The notes beneath the pieces are model-generated. The model made no database searches and was not told the origin of the DNA. It worked only from the letters and a program-made list of their open reading frames with translations. Below are positions 7,280 through 14,823 of a stretch of 28,949 nt of DNA, in pieces. The translations under genes and the position numbers were made by a program. The stretch is from JBDLSY01 sp043777895. Lineage in GTDB: Bacteria; Pseudomonadota; Gammaproteobacteria; Burkholderiales; Burkholderiaceae_C. Within the stretch, counting starts at the first letter, position 1, and each line of letters begins with the position of its first letter. The stretch is from contig JAYWHD010000057.1 of NCBI GenBank assembly GCA_043777895.1, forward strand, positions 1-28,949. The letters are read 5' to 3'.

Positions 7280-7655
7280 ATTTAGTTGATAATAAATCCT
7301 TAGTAATTAAGACTGTAAATAATAATACAAATATACATACAAATACAAGTGTAAATAAAAGTGTAAAAAATTACTTTATTAAATTATTAAATATTTACTC
7401 AAATTAAAACTCAAATTAAATAAACAGACTACATCAATAGACCAAATAAAAAACCTGTTAATTAGAAAACACTTGATATAACATCTAGTGTTTTTTTGGT
7501 TATCAGGTTTTTTAGCTTTTGAAGATGGATTTATCAAAATACAGGCCATCAAGAATATTTTTTCCAGAGTTTAATTTCTTTATCTATTTTACTGGTTACC
7601 CTTAATTATTAAATGGCTTACATTAGTGCTACTTTAATAATACCTAAGTAAGCTA
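7265..7655. other. Convergent gap between rpsQ and cysH
   Basis: This is 391 bp of AT-rich DNA without a supported gene. It holds the duplicated rpsQ end, a perfect 12-bp tandem pair (ACTCAAATTAAA at 7397-7408 and 7409-7420), and one nested terminator hairpin at 7448-7513. A possible 60-codon reading through the front half only continues the duplicated rpsQ end and looks accidental. Confidence 0.75.
7448..7513. terminator. Nested, probably bidirectional terminator between rpsQ and cysH
   Basis: An outer stem pairs AAAAAACCTG (7448-7457) with CAGGTTTTTT (7504-7513). An inner stem pairs AAAACACT (7466-7473) with AGTGTTTT (7487-7494) and is followed by more T. Both stems end in a T run on the + strand and, by symmetry, on the - strand. 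It lies between convergent genes and could end the ribosomal operon from one side and the sulfur operon from the other. Confidence 0.8.
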
Positions 7656-8360
7656 TCAATGCCCTATTTTTACCGTATTGTGCAAGCCACACTCTTTACT
7701 ATCAGCATTTTCCCACCACCAGCGACCTGCACGCTGATCTTCATTAGGTTTAATCGCCCGAGTACACGGCTCACAACCAATAGAAGGATAATTTTTTGCA
7801 TGTAAAGCATTAATTGGAACATTATGATGTAGGGTGTAGTCACCAATATCTTGCATTGTCCAATTTGCTAATGGATTAAATTTACGCAGTTGGTGAGTTG
7901 AATCAAACTCTTCATTTAATAATTCAATACGAGTAATGCCCTGTTCACGGCGTTGCCCTGTAATCCAACCTTCTCTATTTGCTAAAGCCCGTTGTAAGGG
8001 TTCAATTTTACGAATACTGCAACACTTTTTACGTAACTCAACACTCTCATAGAAGGCATTTTCACCATAAAGACTGACATAATTCAATACTGCATCAGTT
8101 TGTGGATTATAAAGAGTCATATTTAGTCCGTAGCGAGTCTTATTTGAATCAATAACTGCTAAAGTTTCTGAGTGTAATCGCCCCGTATTTAGGGTAAATA
8201 CCTCAATATTATTAAGTTGCAAACGTGCAATTACATCAACGATAACTTGGTCTTCTATACTTAAGCTACTAGCCAGTGCAGCTCTATGAATAGTTTGATG
8301 AATAAGTGTTAAATCAGATTCTAAAGTAGATACTTTGCCGATAAGTACTGGGTTAAGCAT
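7656..8360 (-). CDS. cysH: Assimilatory adenylyl-sulfate reductase (CysH family)
   Basis: The product has 234 residues and is a cytosolic thioredoxin-dependent reductase that releases sulfite from activated sulfate. The N-terminal SSLSIEDQVI segment (about residues 31-40) is the nucleotide-binding region, and the catalytic Cys lies in ECGLH (C224). A Cys-Cys pair (C113, C114) and a Cys-x2-Cys pair (C196, C199) are present. These four ligands hold a [4Fe-4S] cluster and mark the APS-using rather than the PAPS-using form. The start is the ATG that overlaps the stop of the DUF934 gene by 8 bp; an upstream in-frame start would add a hydrophobic leader unknown in the family. It is the last gene of the sulfur cluster. 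Confidence 0.93.
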   Translation of the reverse strand: MLNPVLIGKVSTLESDLTLIHQTIHRAALASSLSIEDQVIVDVIARLQLNNIEVFTLNTGRLHSETLAVIDSNKTRYGLNMTLYNPQTDAVLNYVSLYGENAFYESVELRKKCCSIRKIEPLQRALANREGWITGQRREQGITRIELLNEEFDSTHQLRKFNPLANWTMQDIGDYTLHHNVPINALHAKNYPSIGCEPCTRAIKPNEDQRAGRWWWENADSKECGLHNTVKIGH

Positions 8361-8859
8361 AGCGAGACTCTCGTGTGAACAAAGGGTTAGAGGTATCGCT
8401 ACTACCTTGATAACGAATACTAAAAGTATTGAAAGCAGCCAATGCAACTTCGGCATTTTCACCAGCCCGCAAAGTCATGGCATTAAAGCCTGTGCGTTGC
8501 AAAAAAAACAACTGATCACGTGTAAAATCACCCACCGCACGGACTTCGCCTGTGAATTTTAAGCGGTTACGCAATAAGTAAGCTAAACTATAGCCCCGAC
8601 CATCCACAACTTTAGCAAATTGTATCGCAATTAAATCTAGTCGCGGTAAGTAAGGCTTGATTAGCTGAATATCACAATCACCATTCACTAACACACCGAA
8701 CATTTCAAGCTCTATAGGAATACTATTTACAGTATTTTCATCAATATCAGTTAAATTACCGTTTAAGATAAATAAATTTTTACCCAGTATGGTATGGTCT
8801 TTGGCAATCGTTTGATTAACAATTAAGCTGCGATTTTGAGTAGTATGAGTATCAAGCAT
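8353..8859 (-). CDS. DUF934 family protein of the cys cluster
   Basis: The product has 168 residues and matches DUF934, a small family found almost always between sulfite reductase and cysH in proteobacteria. Typical features are the internal EMFGVLVNGDCDIQLIKPYL segment, a region around LDLIAIQFAKVVDGRGYSLA (about residues 73-92) and the RAVGDFTRDQLFFLQRTGF segment. No catalytic motif is evident. Its biochemical role is unknown to me; context ties it to sulfite reduction. It lies 98 bp downstream of the sulfite reductase gene, and its stop codon sits inside the start of cysH, so the two are probably translationally coupled. Confidence 0.88.
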   Translation of the reverse strand: MLDTHTTQNRSLIVNQTIAKDHTILGKNLFILNGNLTDIDENTVNSIPIELEMFGVLVNGDCDIQLIKPYLPRLDLIAIQFAKVVDGRGYSLAYLLRNRLKFTGEVRAVGDFTRDQLFFLQRTGFNAMTLRAGENAEVALAAFNTFSIRYQGSSDTSNPLFTRESRYA

Positions 8860-8894
8860 ATTGTATTAAATAAGTATCAATATCAAATGAGTAT

Positions 8895-8948
8895 TAATTA
8901 AATTTCTTAAACTAATTAAGTTTCTTAAATTAATTAAGTTTATTAAGT
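8895..8948. repeat. Three 18-bp tandem repeats between cysI and the DUF934 gene
   Basis: Three units of the type TAATTAAGTTTCTTAAAT follow one another at 8895-8912, 8913-8930 and 8931-8948, with two or three changes between copies. Each unit is partly self-complementary (CTTAA with TTAAG), so a transcript could fold. The array fills over half of the 98-bp gap inside the operon, starting 9 bp after the sulfite reductase stop codon. Confidence 0.85.
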
Positions 8949-8957
8949 CCATTAGTA

Positions 8958-10616
8958 TTAGTGTGATTCTAGGTATACAGCGGCTTTAAAAGGGGCTATT
9001 CCTAAGCGGTCAATCACATCTATAAATAGTTCATCGTCATGGCGATGTTGAGTATAAACCGTCAAGATACTCGATAAAACATCGGGGACTTGTTCAGCTG
9101 CAAACGAAGGGCCAATCACAGTGCCGATTTTACTGCGATTACCACCTCGACCGCCTAAGGTAATTTGATAAAACTCTTCATCGTTTTTATCTACCCCTAA
9201 AATACCGATATTACCGATATGGTGGTGTCCGCACGAATTAATACACCCTGAAATATTAAGGGTTAAATCGCCTAAATCACATTGAAAATCAATATTTTCA
9301 AACCGTGCATTAATGGCTTCAGCAATCGGCAATGAACGTGCGTTAGCTAAAGAGCAAAAATCACCTCCAGGACAAGCAATCATATCGGTAATTAAACCAA
9401 TATTAGGCCGTGCTAGGTTTAAATGTTTAGCACGAAGCCATACATCATACAGTTGATGAGTCAGTACGTTAGGCAATACTACGTTTTGTTCGTGAGTCAC
9501 AACCAGTTCACCTAAACTAAAATCATCAGCTAATTGTGCTGTAGCGTGCATAATTTCAGTACTGGCATCTCCGGGGGCAATGCCTGTACGTTTAAAACTT
9601 AAGCTAACCGCAGTGTAGCCCGAAACGCGGTGGGCGTGCGTATTACGTTCTAGCCAACGTTTAAAGCTTGAATCATTGGTTTTATCAGTCTCATTATAAG
9701 AAGGTATATATTCGCAAGGTGTTAAATGTGCCTCAATGAAGTGTTGTTTAACACGGTCAAGCTCTGCTTGTGTAATCGTACCTGGACCATCAATTAAGTA
9801 CGAAAACTCTTCTTCAACGGCTTGACTAAATGCCTCTGTGCCTAAGGCTTTTACTAAAATTTTAATCCGTGCTTTATACATATTGTCGCGTCTACCAAAC
9901 TGGTTATACACGCGCAGTACCGCTTCGCAGTAGGTCAGTAAATGCTGCCAAGGTAAGCTGTCCTTAATTAAAGGGCTAATAATTGGTGTGCGTCCTAAGC
10001 CCCCCCCCACCCGTATATCAGCGACTACTTGCCCTTCGGTATTTAAACGTATTTGAATGCCAATGTCATGCACTTGAATCGCTGCACGGTCACTGGTTGC
10101 ACCTGTGACTGCAATTTTAAATTTACGCGGTAGTGCTGCAAATTCAGGCAAAAAAGTACTCCACTGGCGAATAAGTTCGCAATACGGGCGTGGATCAACA
10201 GTTTCATCAGGGGCAATACCTGCGAAAGCATCGCTGGTTGTATTACGCACACAATTACCACTGGTTTGAATGGCATGCATATTGACATCAGCTAAGCGTG
10301 CCAAAATAGCGGGCACATCTTCTAGCTTAGGCCAGTTAAACTGAATATTTTGACGGGTCGTAAAATGAGCATAACCGTGATCAAATTCTTGTGCAATGTC
10401 GCCTAAAGTACGCATTTGCTGACTATTCAATAAGCCATACGGAATGGCTACACGCAGCATAGGGGCTTGACGTTGAATATATAAGCCATTTTGTAAACGT
10501 AAAGGACGAAACTCTTCTTCAGTTAGTTCTCCAGCCAAATAGCGACGGGTTTGGTCAGCAAACTGTACTGCACGCTCACGCACAATAGTTTGGTCATAGG
10601 AATCGTATTGATACAT
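8958..10616 (-). CDS. cysI: Siroheme nitrite/sulfite reductase, hemoprotein subunit
   Basis: The product has 552 residues and belongs to the sulfite/nitrite reductase hemoprotein family, with two ferredoxin-like half domains each followed by a 4Fe-4S/siroheme domain. The coupled siroheme-[4Fe-4S] ligands are visible as Cys-x5-Cys (C415, C421) and Cys-x3-Cys (C458, C462). The FTTRQNIQFNW segment (about residues 85-95) and GNCVRNTTSDAFAG (120-133) are typical substrate and siroheme contacts. With DUF934 and cysH downstream it most likely reduces sulfite to sulfide for cysteine synthesis. No flavoprotein partner (cysJ) is adjacent, so a ferredoxin-type donor is inferred. A nitrite-reducing role is the alternative. 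Confidence 0.92.
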   Translation of the reverse strand: MYQYDSYDQTIVRERAVQFADQTRRYLAGELTEEEFRPLRLQNGLYIQRQAPMLRVAIPYGLLNSQQMRTLGDIAQEFDHGYAHFTTRQNIQFNWPKLEDVPAILARLADVNMHAIQTSGNCVRNTTSDAFAGIAPDETVDPRPYCELIRQWSTFLPEFAALPRKFKIAVTGATSDRAAIQVHDIGIQIRLNTEGQVVADIRVGGGLGRTPIISPLIKDSLPWQHLLTYCEAVLRVYNQFGRRDNMYKARIKILVKALGTEAFSQAVEEEFSYLIDGPGTITQAELDRVKQHFIEAHLTPCEYIPSYNETDKTNDSSFKRWLERNTHAHRVSGYTAVSLSFKRTGIAPGDASTEIMHATAQLADDFSLGELVVTHEQNVVLPNVLTHQLYDVWLRAKHLNLARPNIGLITDMIACPGGDFCSLANARSLPIAEAINARFENIDFQCDLGDLTLNISGCINSCGHHHIGNIGILGVDKNDEEFYQITLGGRGGNRSKIGTVIGPSFAAEQVPDVLSSILTVYTQHRHDDELFIDVIDRLGIAPFKAAVYLESH

Positions 10617-10688
10617 AATTAAGTGTTAATATATTTAAAATTTTTTATCTATTCAAATAAAAATGGCGTTACTGTAATGTCAATGTAT

Positions 10689-10711
10689 AGTGTTAATATA
10701 AAGTGTTAATA
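10689..10711. repeat. 13-bp period duplication over the PCuAC stop codon
   Basis: AGTGTTAATA occurs at 10689-10698 and again at 10702-10711, a 13-bp period. The second copy contains the stop codon of the PCuAC gene (10706-10708 on the - strand). The copy downstream of the stop in gene orientation therefore repeats the gene end. Confidence 0.65.
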
Positions 10712-11320
10712 ATGATTATGTGCAGCGTCAGTAGCATTTTGATGAGTGGGTTTAGTCATTGAATCATTAATTAAGCTACTGCCTTTGCTATTGGGGACAG
10801 GTTCTTCAATATTGACAAGCACTTTAACAGTGCCAGCTTGCTTAAAAGTCAGTGTTAAACCAAATTTTTCACCATTAAGCAAAGGCTTTTTTAAGTCTAC
10901 GAGCATAATATGATAGCCTAGCTTTTTTAACTCACGTGTCATCGGGGTTACTGTTTTTGCAGGCAATTCAATATTTTTAACTTGACGCATACGCATAATA
11001 TCGTTATCAGTACTCATTACGTGTAGTTCAGCCCGTTTAGCAATGGATGAATCTACTTTGACTGATACTAAATAATCTTTATTATCACCTTGATTATCAA
11101 TAGCTTTGAAGAATACTCCGCCTACTGTTTGCCCAGAAACAGTTGTGACAGCATAAGGATGACGAATATTAATAGTACCTAATTTAAATGCGTGAGCTTG
11201 TACAAATGAGGGGAAAATAACTATATTAATTAATAATATTAATGATAAATTTAATGATAAAGTTAATAATAAATTTAATAATTTAAAGTAAGGACAGTGG
11301 CAACGAGTAGTTAAGTTCAT
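10706..11320 (-). CDS. Periplasmic copper chaperone of the PCuAC family
   Basis: The product has 204 residues. It begins with a long hydrophobic signal segment (about residues 14-41) and a likely cleavage site after FVQA, followed by a PCuAC (DUF461) domain. The family binds Cu(I) with His and Met and delivers it to the CuA/CuB sites of cytochrome oxidase. The ligand pattern is present: His-x-Met in ELHVMS, a distal MRM pair about ten residues later (IMRMR), and the conserved GYHIM motif. The C-terminus adds an uncharacterised tail ending HNATDAAHNHY-like with several His. Its signal peptide core is built from five 12-bp DNA repeats. It stands alone, between the sulfite reductase and a phosphatase gene. 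Confidence 0.88.
   Translation of the reverse strand: MNLTTRCHCPYFKLLNLLLTLSLNLSLILLINIVIFPSFVQAHAFKLGTINIRHPYAVTTVSGQTVGGVFFKAIDNQGDNKDYLVSVKVDSSIAKRAELHVMSTDNDIMRMRQVKNIELPAKTVTPMTRELKKLGYHIMLVDLKKPLLNGEKFGLTLTFKQAGTVKVLVNIEEPVPNSKGSSLINDSMTKPTHQNATDAAHNHY
11222..11281. repeat. Five 12-bp repeats encoding the PCuAC signal peptide core
   Basis: Units at 11222-11233, 11234-11245, 11246-11257, 11258-11269 and 11270-11281 share the pattern TAAATTTAATAA with a few changes each. Read on the - strand they encode successive four-residue steps (LLNL, LLTL, SLNL, SLIL, then LINI). Because the period is a multiple of three, gain or loss of a unit would change signal peptide length without a frameshift. 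Confidence 0.85.
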
Positions 11321-11331
11321 ATAGGTATTTT

Positions 11332-11398
11332 AATAAGTATTTAAATAAATATTCAGTAAATATTTAAGAAGCATTTAGAAAATATTTAAAAAATATTT
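11332..11398. repeat. Six approximately 11-bp repeats upstream of the PCuAC gene
   Basis: Six units ending in TATTT or a close variant follow one another at 11332, 11343, 11354 (12 bp), 11366, 11377 and 11388. They fill most of the 92-bp gap between the phosphatase stop and the PCuAC start. The A-rich part recurs about once per helical turn, so the segment may be intrinsically bent. Confidence 0.75.
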
Positions 11399-11412
11399 TA
11401 TGTATAGTGTAT

Positions 11413-12075
11413 TTAGTCCATAGCCATACTGGGCAACACAGTGCTTATATGTAACAAATTATCTGCTGTATTTTGCTTAATATTAGTATATTTTAATGTG
11501 TAAATACCACAATTTGGCATAGGCAATGTCATTTGAAACTGTCTAAATGCAGCCATACCCATAGAGTTATTGACTTTAAAGCCTAAATTTTTCCATATTA
11601 ATAAGCTAAAGAATACGCCGTGTCCAAATAAAACAGTGTTATTTTCAAATAAATATAATTGCTTCATAAATTCACCGACTCTATCGTCAAACTCAATAAA
11701 AGTTTCAGCGTGAACACCTTCACGTAAACAAGGGTCGGCTTTGTCCCAATATGCTTTAATAAAAGGCCAGCGTTCATCGCCAGTCATACCTTGTAATAAT
11801 AACGGGTCTATATTGGTAAACTCATGAAAAATTGGGTGTACAACAGAGCTAATCTTCGCTACTTGGCAGTAAGGTGCAGCAGTTTGTTGTGTGCGTAAAT
11901 AACTTGATGTGTATACTGTGGTTGGTGGTAAAGGCAATAAGCATAACTGTTTTTTAGCCAATCGTTCTGCTTGTATTAAGCCTAAGTTAGACAGGGGAAT
12001 GCTGCGATTGTCTACACTAATACCACCTGCATTTGCTGTACTCTGCCCATGGCGAATAAAATAAATAGTATTCAT
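11413..12075 (-). CDS. Histidine phosphatase family protein (phosphoglycerate mutase-like)
   Basis: The product has 220 residues and belongs to the histidine phosphatase superfamily. The catalytic RHGQS motif is at residues 8-12, with the phospho-accepting His at position 9. A second conserved His is in the FGHGV motif (about residues 149-153), and an Arg occurs in SSYLRTQQTA near residue 61. No signal peptide or fused domain is visible. Substrates in this family range from sugar phosphates to cobalamin intermediates and phosphoproteins, and nothing here decides between them. It lies 92 bp upstream of the PCuAC gene on the same strand and is divergent from ftsH across a long gap. Confidence 0.88.
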   Translation of the reverse strand: MNTIYFIRHGQSTANAGGISVDNRSIPLSNLGLIQAERLAKKQLCLLPLPPTTVYTSSYLRTQQTAAPYCQVAKISSVVHPIFHEFTNIDPLLLQGMTGDERWPFIKAYWDKADPCLREGVHAETFIEFDDRVGEFMKQLYLFENNTVLFGHGVFFSLLIWKNLGFKVNNSMGMAAFRQFQMTLPMPNCGIYTLKYTNIKQNTADNLLHISTVLPSMAMD

Positions 12076-12857
12076 AAAATTTAATGGTCAATCTAAAAGC
12101 GTAACTATAAGGCTATTTATACAAGGCTTATGCGAGGTTGGTTTAAAATAGTGAGGTACTGTATTTAGATTATATTTTAAATTAGTTCTTTAAATTAGTT
12201 CATTAGACTTCTTTCAAAACTATTAAAAATATATTTTTTAAGCTTTAAAATTCAAAGTTTTTTTCATATCAATATAATTTTATTCAAGTAGCTTTAAAAG
12301 ATTTATTAGATAACTGATAGCTGATAGCTGATAGCTGATTGTTACTATTTTATGAAGCGTTTATTTTGAATAAGTAAGTGCATGCAGTTTAAGGCAAAAA
12401 CTACCTTATTAGAAGTTACAATAAATGCTAAAATAGTAAGCTAAAATGAATTAAAAAATATTCGTATCAATAATTCCAAAAATAGTAGGGCTACTAAGAT
12501 AGGTAATATTCGTTTACAGTGCTATTTTTGTTAAACTAACAACTGTTTACAATTATTTAACTTTAAGTAGCTTGCTCAGGCTTGAATTAGACTAAATCAA
12601 AGCCAATTATAGTGAATACTGTTAGAAGCCCGCGTAAACTATTACTTTTATAAGTCATAACTATAAAGCAATTTTGGTGATAACAGCATTCATATTTATT
12701 ACTTTTTGAGTAAATAAAAAATACTTAAACTTAAATAATGATACCTCTGCAAGTAAACAATAATAAAATAATAATACTATAACAACAGTTGTGTGAATAG
12801 TATTGTCAATAGTGTTATTAATAATAACTGTTAAATTTAGATTTTTGGAGCCTTACT
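12076..12857. other. Long gap without a gene upstream of ftsH
   Basis: This is 782 bp of very AT-rich DNA between divergent genes. I find no credible reading frame, no tRNA-like T-loop sequence and no sign of the tmRNA, RNase P or SRP RNA cores. It holds a run of four 7-bp repeats at 12309-12336. It must include the promoters of the phosphatase and of ftsH, but no convincing -35/-10 pair stands out. In related genomes ftsH usually follows rlmE; that gene is not here. A decayed gene or an unrecognised small RNA is possible. Confidence 0.6.
12309..12340. repeat. Four 7-bp tandem repeats in the ftsH upstream gap
   Basis: GATAACT is followed by three exact copies of GATAGCT (12316-12336) and a partial GATT. 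A heptamer run of this kind outside genes is free to vary in copy number. Confidence 0.85.
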
Positions 12858-14714
12858 GTGAATATTTCTTTTGGAAAATTGGCTATTGCAGCAGCAATCG
12901 CATTCGCTTTGTTTAGTTTGCCGAAAATGTACGACGATATGCGTACGCCGCCAGAAAATATTCCTTATAGTAAGCTTAAAGAGGAAGCCAAAGCAAAGCG
13001 GCTTGAAAAAATTGAGATTATTCCTCAAGGCTCAACACAAATGGTGGTAGCTAAAGCAAAAGACGGTAAAGAATATGCAGTAATTGCCCCATCTGATTTG
13101 TTTATGGTACGTGATTTTATCGATGCAGGGGTAGAAGTGTCAGGTAAAGCTGCAGATAAAAATTTCTTAATGAACTTTTTATTCACCTTTGGGCCTATTT
13201 TACTGATTGCAGGTTTTTTCTTTTATATGAGTCGTCAAGGTAGTAAAGGCGGCAGTGGTCCTTTTTCTTTTGGGCGTAGCAAAGCAAGAATTTTAGATGA
13301 GGCCAGTAATACAACTACTTTTGCTGACGTAGCAGGCTGTGATGAAGCTAAATTTGAAGTAAAAGAAGTCGTTGATTTTTTAAAAGAACCCAGTAAATAT
13401 ACCAAATTAGGTGGGCGAATCCCCCATGGTTTACTACTGGTAGGGCCTCCAGGGACAGGTAAGACTTTGTTAGCCAAAGCCATTGCAGGCGAGGCAAAAG
13501 TGCCATTTTATAGCATTGCGGGTTCTGATTTTGAAGAAATGTTTGTCGGTGTCGGTGCATCAAGAATGCGCGATATGTTTGAACAAGCCCGTAAAACTTC
13601 GCCGTGTATCATTTTTATTGATGAAATTGATGCAGTGGGCCGTCAACGTAGTGCAGGTGGTATGGGCAATAACTCTAATGAACAAACTTTAAATGCCTTA
13701 TTAGTAGAAATGGATGGTTTTGGTTCAGATCAAGGCATCATCGTTGTTGCGGCCACGAATAGAGCTAATATTTTAGACCCAGCTTTACTGCGTCCTGGTC
13801 GTTTTGACCGTCAGGTTGAGGTTGGTTTACCCGATATTCGTGGTCGTGAACAAATTTTACACGTACATATGCGTAAAGTGCCTTTAGCACCCGGAGTAGA
13901 CGTTTCTAATGTCGCTAAAGCAACGCCCGGATTTTCAGGGGCAGAATTGGCTAATTTAGTAAATGAAGCTGCTTTATATGCCGCTCGCCGTAACGGTACG
14001 GTCATTACGATGAACGATTTGGAAGAGGCTAAAGATAAAGTGTATATGGGTGTTGCCCGTACCAGTATGGTGATGAGTCAAGACGAAAAACGTACGGTCG
14101 CTTATCATGAAGCAGGGCATGCTGTAGTAGGCTGTTTGTTGCCTGCTTCAGACCCTGTGTATAAAGCCACTATTATTCCTCGGGGTAGAGCTTTAGGTGT
14201 GGTATGGCGTTTACCCATTGCCGACCGTATTAGTTATCATAAAAATAAAATGTTGGCTGATATCGCTGTGTCGTTTGCAGGGCGAATAGCCGAAGAGATA
14301 TTTTTAGACGATATTTCGTCAGGAGCATCATCAGATTATCAACAAGCGACTCAAATTGCTAAAAATATGGTAACTCAATGGGGTATGGGTAATGATTTAG
14401 CCCCAATGATTTATACCCAAGAAGACAACCAAGCTATGATGGGCGGTTCAGTAGGCAGTGCGATTAATATGGCGCAATCCACTATGCAACGGGTTGATAT
14501 TGAAATTGAAAGAATTGTGACTGAACAATATAGCTTAGCAAAGCGTTTAATTAACGAAAATCTTGATATTATGACGGTTATGGCAGAGGGTTTACTGCAA
14601 TACGAAACTTTAGATGCCGAACAAATTAATGATATTATGGCACGTAAGCCTTTACAGTCACCCAAAGTATTAAATAAGAATGAGGATGCTCAACCTGCAA
14701 CTGTTTCTAGTTAA
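12858..14714 (+). CDS. ftsH: ATP-dependent zinc metalloprotease FtsH
   Basis: The product has 618 residues and is an inner membrane AAA+ protease that extracts and degrades membrane and regulatory proteins. In order: a first membrane segment (about residues 5-22), a periplasmic domain, a second membrane segment (about 106-124), then the AAA module. The AAA module shows Walker A GPPGTGKT (196-203), Walker B IIFIDEID (251-258) and the second region of homology with R312 and R315. The protease domain has zinc-binding HEAGH (417-421), and D493 in GASSD is the likely third ligand. The GTG start is chosen because GGAG lies 7 bp before it. The usual upstream neighbour rlmE is missing. A histidine kinase gene follows after 109 bp. 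Confidence 0.96.
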   Translation: MNISFGKLAIAAAIAFALFSLPKMYDDMRTPPENIPYSKLKEEAKAKRLEKIEIIPQGSTQMVVAKAKDGKEYAVIAPSDLFMVRDFIDAGVEVSGKAADKNFLMNFLFTFGPILLIAGFFFYMSRQGSKGGSGPFSFGRSKARILDEASNTTTFADVAGCDEAKFEVKEVVDFLKEPSKYTKLGGRIPHGLLLVGPPGTGKTLLAKAIAGEAKVPFYSIAGSDFEEMFVGVGASRMRDMFEQARKTSPCIIFIDEIDAVGRQRSAGGMGNNSNEQTLNALLVEMDGFGSDQGIIVVAATNRANILDPALLRPGRFDRQVEVGLPDIRGREQILHVHMRKVPLAPGVDVSNVAKATPGFSGAELANLVNEAALYAARRNGTVITMNDLEEAKDKVYMGVARTSMVMSQDEKRTVAYHEAGHAVVGCLLPASDPVYKATIIPRGRALGVVWRLPIADRISYHKNKMLADIAVSFAGRIAEEIFLDDISSGASSDYQQATQIAKNMVTQWGMGNDLAPMIYTQEDNQAMMGGSVGSAINMAQSTMQRVDIEIERIVTEQYSLAKRLINENLDIMTVMAEGLLQYETLDAEQINDIMARKPLQSPKVLNKNEDAQPATVSS

Positions 14715-14757
14715 ATAATTTCTATAATATGCTAACTTATTAATGAATATACTATTT

Positions 14758-14790
14758 GCTAATAAATTGCTAATAAATTGCTAATAAGTT
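14758..14790. repeat. Three 11-bp tandem repeats between ftsH and the kinase gene
   Basis: GCTAATAAATT occurs at 14758-14768 and 14769-14779, and as GCTAATAAGTT at 14780-14790, followed by decayed further copies. The array occupies the short gap before the kinase start. Confidence 0.85.
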
Positions 14791-14823
14791 GTTAACTGTT
14801 AATAAATGGTATGAATTATATTT

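Noticed and set aside
7225..7407. 60-codon frame overlapping the rpsQ end
   Set aside because: It consists of out-of-frame rpsQ plus its duplicated end and AT-rich gap. The Asn/Lys/Thr-rich translation looks random.
8361..8462. Upstream extension of cysH giving a hydrophobic leader that looks like a signal peptide
   Set aside because: The extension overlaps the DUF934 gene in another frame, is foreign to this cytosolic family, and a coupled ATG at 8360 is available.
12309..12340. Phase-variable heptamer run controlling a gene
   Set aside because: It is not inside a reading frame and lies more than 200 bp from either start codon, so on-off switching is not supported, though copy number may vary.
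12076..12857. tRNA, tmRNA or SRP RNA in the long gap
   Set aside because: No T-loop, anticodon arm or conserved SRP tetraloop sequence could be found on either strand by eye.
12837..13028. Small frame opposite the ftsH start
   Set aside because: It covers the complement of the first membrane segment of FtsH and its ribosome binding site. There is no independent support.
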